Source of the DNA: Hydractinia symbiolongicarpus
Lineage: Eukaryota; Cnidaria; Hydrozoa; Anthoathecata; Hydractiniidae
DNA: 64,000 nucleotides
Assembly (NCBI RefSeq): GCF_029227915.1
Contig: NC_079886.1
Span: 10,065,501 to 10,129,500 of the forward strand
Direction of reading: 5' to 3'
Part shown: positions 60,801-64,000 of the stretch, piece by piece
Numbering within the stretch: position 1 is the stretch's first letter
Layout of the letters: every line of letters begins with the position of its first letter
Notes under the pieces: model-generated
Told to the model about the DNA's origin: nothing
The model's database searches: none
Seen by the model: only the letters and a program-made list of their open reading frames with translations
Position numbers and translations under genes: made by a program

Positions 60801-63800
60801 AACTTAGAATACAAATAGAATAATCTGCCATTGCTCTTATTTCAGCTCTAATTATTTTAAATGATACCTCTTTCACAAACAAATCATTTTGAAATGAATC
60901 CATTATCCCTAAAAAAAGGATTTCTCTAACATAATAAACAAAATAACTTTACATGCATTAAAAACAACTACACCAACAAAAACAACAATCCCAACAGAAA
61001 CAATAACACCATTTTATCACAACAACAACAACAAAAAGTAACCACTAAATAAACAATAACACAACGTCACTATTACCATCACCACAACTAACACCGCCTC
61101 CACCACTACCGCCGCCATCATCACCATCACCAACTACCACCACAAACGACCTATGAGAAATCCCCAACTAGAACCACAACCACCAGAACCACCACTATAA
61201 CCACCAACCACCAACCACCAACCACCACCACCACCATCACCACCACCAATCACCACAACCACTACCATCACCATCACCACCATCACCACCACCAATCACC
61301 ACAACCACTACCATCACCATCACCACCATTACCACCACCAATCACCACAACCATCACCACCAAAAATAACAATAAAAACAACATCAAAAACCACAACATC
61401 AAGAAGAGCAACAAGCTAAGTTTTACTTACATTTAAAATCTACAATCCATAAGCCAGCCACTAAGCTCATAAGATATTTGTATGTATACGACATTTTGGC
61501 TACTGCATTGTTTTCGTCTAAACCAAGAAACAAAATCCTAGTTACGAGGGTAAAATTCAAATGAACAATATTTATTGCGATCTATTTGATTAACATGCTT
61601 TGATTAACATGCTTTTTGATTGGAGCTGTTAACATAATGTTGTAGTGTTAAATTTGCAAGACACAAAAATATTGTTAATTCATGTTATCCAATGATAAGA
61701 TTCTCCATGGGGAAATTACTGTCTGAGCAGATTATTAAAAATATACTATTGTAAATAATTAATATAAGCAGAGAACAGCAATGTAAACAACATAATAGTA
61801 CCTGCCACAACAACAAGATGAGTTACACTTTCTGAATATGTTTGAACGATTTTAGCTCCAAGTTTTTGACAAACTTTTGTACACGCATTCTAAAAAAACA
61901 TAATTCTTTGCAATAGTTAAAGTTTTATTATAAATAAGTACAAATAAAATACGAAAATTTTCGTAAAACTTTTTTAAATAAGATTCGTTAATAAGATACT
62001 TTTTTCGGTTCAGCAATGGATATTTTTTAACTTTGATGGAGTGTTTCTGAAAATTTATAGAGCTCACTCCTATCTCATACCTAAAAAGGCTTTTTGGCAA
62101 CAGCCGTGCTAATTTATAAATATACTTTTTTATTTTTTCATTATTTCGCGTGTTATCACTTAAAAGCACTGATCATCTAAGCCCGATCTTATAAAGACTT
62201 GTACTCAACAAAGAAAATTTTGAGAAGAACATATTTATCTACACGCAGCCAACAAAAAAATAATAATTGACTGTTCAATAGCTAACATCCAGCCACCCAC
62301 AATGAACCAGCAACACACAGCATAAAAGAGCTCAAAGTGTAAAGAGTACTAAAAAAGGTTTTTGAATTGAAAAGAATTTAAAAAACTTACCACCTGTTTC
62401 TTAGACAACCGTGACGTCATAATAACAGGTTTCTGATGTTTCACGCTTTCTTTCTCATCAACCATATTTGTTGTTGTTGTGTGTGGGGACTGCTTCTTGA
62501 TTGGATTTGTAGAATATTTATTTTCTGTAGCAAATATATTTTTTCTATTTCTTTCACCGTACATTCTTACTTCATCAGGGAGAGACATTTTTTTTGGTGT
62601 ACCACATGTGACTTTAGGCGTCGCATCCACACAGGAGATATTAGAAGTTTTATCTTGTGAGGACTTCCGTTTAACATTCACTGGCTTTTTAAAATCATTC
62701 TTCCTCATATCCTTAAGAATTGTTGATTGTGATATTGGAACCGGTAAAAGATTTGATGGTGTTGTTGGAGAAAGTTCTTTATTAAACATTCTTGAAGAAA
62801 TGATTGTAGAAGGCTCATCAGTTTTATCCTCAGTTGACGATTTCCAATCAGAGAACTTTTTTTCTTTTGGAAGTCTTAAAATATCTGTGTTAGTTATGGG
62901 TGATAGTAAACGTTGCTTCAAAAGTTTTAAATTGGTATCTGAAATACTTTTCTTGTTTTCCTTTGAAGGTTTCTGACTCGTGTTCTCTAAATATAAAAAT
63001 CCAGCCCAGAATAAATTATTGACAAAATGACTTTGTAAGCAAGACAAAAAGTATTGTCTTACTTGCCTTTTCATAACTTATCAGATTGGCAAATTTGCAT
63101 AAGAAATAACGCAACAAAAAATCCTAACAATTTACACCCAAAAAATAATAAACTAAATGAAATAATTATGTGCTTAATATTATAAGAATAATATCTTACA
63201 TACCTTTTAAGACATCATTTGTTTTCTCGAGATCTTCATGTTGTTCCAGATGCTCGCTGGCAAATAAGAAGTTCTTATCTTCACCAACCGATGCTTTGTT
63301 TTTTTTTCCATCAAGCATTTCTTTTACTTCAAAAGCTGTTCTCTCTAAAATGTCGTCATCACTGCTCTCAGCCTCATCGTTTTGCTTTATTTCATCAATG
63401 TATTTTTTTAAGTGCTCAGCAATTCTGTCCCTTTCCAAACGACGACGTTCACGTTTTGCAGCTTTCTGATTCAATAAAATTTTATTATTACTATCACCAC
63501 TTTCCATCTTCTTTGCTGTACTGATACACAGTGGTAGAACTTTCTCATCATGATCATCATCATTATCATCGTTATCTGTATCACACAAGGTAACAGACTG
63601 TAACTGATCTACCTCCTGTGGTTGACGACCATCCTCACTACTCCTTTTTAGTTTCTTACTCTTCTCGTGTTTCAAATTGCTTACTGGATTCTCCTCACAA
63701 CCACTACTAGTTTCTTCATCACTTACAATTTTCGCCTCCTTCTTTCTTTTCTTTCTTTTCAGTGTTAAATTTTCATCTTCACTGTCACTACTATGCATAT

Positions 63801-64000
63801 GTATCTTCTCCTTAACTGCACCAGTGTTAACTTGCGATTTAACTCCGTCGTCACTCCTTGTTCTCTCGCCTTTTTTACTGTTTGTACATTCGACTACTAT
63901 CAAATCAGGCTCTGAAACATCAAAATCAACACTGTTCTGACTTAATTGTTTTTCACGTTTAAGTTGGTTAATGTTCTCACGAAACTTCTTGCCAAGGTTA
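57814..64000 (-). CDS. BRCA1: BRCA1-like protein, C-terminal part with tandem BRCT domains (5' end outside window)
   Basis: Twelve exons join in phase: 64000(partial)-63204, 62986-62391, 61889-61802, 61517-61431, 60908-60868, 60772-60695, 59934-59865, 59640-59555, 58978-58926, 58294-58169 and 57865-57814, the listed eleven plus the unseen upstream part of the first. The large exons are charged, low-complexity linker (DDDILERTAFEVKEML, MSLPDEVRMYGERNRK). The small ones make two BRCT repeats: VIMTSRLSKKQ, QKLGAKIVQTYSESVTHLVV, TYKYLMSLVAGLWIVDFKWI, EKYEVKGDPA, then GAEIVYSLNEL and PLPVIHPEWIVESI. Compared with BRCA1, the phosphopeptide-pocket Ser (VVSGL, here MTSRL) and Lys (TLKYF, here TYKYL) are kept. 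The RING end is not in the window, so BARD1 or another tandem-BRCT protein is less likely but not excluded. Confidence 0.78.
58327..58376 (-). repeat. Duplicated fragment of the penultimate BRCA1-like exon
   Basis: This ~50-base block in the intron just upstream matches 58212-58261 inside the exon. On the minus strand it keeps the frame (FISYVLELLHQYPLP against FIGYALELLQQYPLP) and begins after a TTTTTATTAG acceptor-like sequence. A shorter third echo follows at about 58378-58406. Confidence 0.65.
58410..58510. repeat. Interspersed repeat related to 19490-19545
   Basis: The blocks GGTAGCTTAGCT, GTAGCGA and GCAAT(A/G)CGGTATA occur in the same order in LMBR1 intron 6. Here they are followed by CGAACCCGTGGATTTTTCCA, which can fold on itself. 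Confidence 0.5.
61060..61375. repeat. Trinucleotide-rich (ACC/CAC/ATC) tract in a BRCA1-like intron
   Basis: About 300 bases consist almost only of ACC, CAC and ATC triplets. They include a larger unit of about 57 bases, containing CACCACCACCAATCACCACA, that is repeated about three times from about 61230 to 61355. Purine/pyrimidine asymmetry is strong, with almost no G on the plus strand. Confidence 0.85.

Noticed and set aside
61060-61375. Possible CRISPR-like or coding repeat in the triplet tract
   Set aside because: No spaced identical repeats, and the tract is an intronic microsatellite between two in-phase exons.
62436-63524. Plus-strand frames opposite the BRCA1-like linker exons
   Set aside because: Serine/phenylalanine-rich shadows of the Lys/Glu-rich coding strand.

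Overview
This is a eukaryotic window, and almost certainly from an invertebrate animal. The genes are split by short AT-rich introns with GT-AG ends. Several encoded proteins are animal orthologues that can be recognised by name. The base composition is strongly AT-rich. The repeats are tRNA-derived SINEs, decayed non-LTR retrotransposons and small inverted-repeat DNA elements. A MULE-type SWIM protein, a DUF229 protein and a BRCA1-like gene in this setting make a cnidarian, perhaps a hydrozoan, my best guess. That is an inference and was not tested.

Layout. 1-5000 is mostly repeat and unassigned sequence, with a SINE insertion at 2510-2803. 5041-8218 (+) is METTL6 in five exons, followed by a minisatellite that starts on its stop codon. 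10867-13205 (+) is a DUF229 phosphatase/sulfatase-fold protein. 15133-21548 (-) is a complete 16-exon LMBR1 receptor-like gene of 489 aa. 21745-27780 is a repeat graveyard: a TIR element, a SINE, an old LINE copy split by another TIR element, and a second LINE copy on the plus strand. 27982-33471 (-) is a four-exon, 676-aa protein derived from a MULE transposase, with a SWIM zinc finger but apparently no catalytic triad. 35624-41742 (-) is a TSPAN13/31-type tetraspanin. 42142-42626 is a composite SINE. 45255-47772 (+) is a calmodulin-like locus with two alternative first exons. 48280-52497 (-) is PIGQ, which carries an oppositely oriented secreted cysteine-rich peptide gene in one intron. 53253-55484 (-) is an intronless SMYD4, 56171-56704 (-) is PYM1, and 57814-64000 (-) is the C-terminal part of a BRCA1-like gene that runs off the window.

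The genes do not form one pathway; they are a random metazoan neighbourhood: tRNA modification, GPI-anchor synthesis, exon-junction-complex recycling, DNA repair, membrane proteins and calcium sensing. The points most worth following up are the MULE-derived protein, the two interchangeable N-lobes of the calmodulin-like gene, the nested secreted peptide, and the composite SINE. All exon structures were read by eye from splice signals, phase continuity and remembered family sequences. No alignment or transcript evidence was available.
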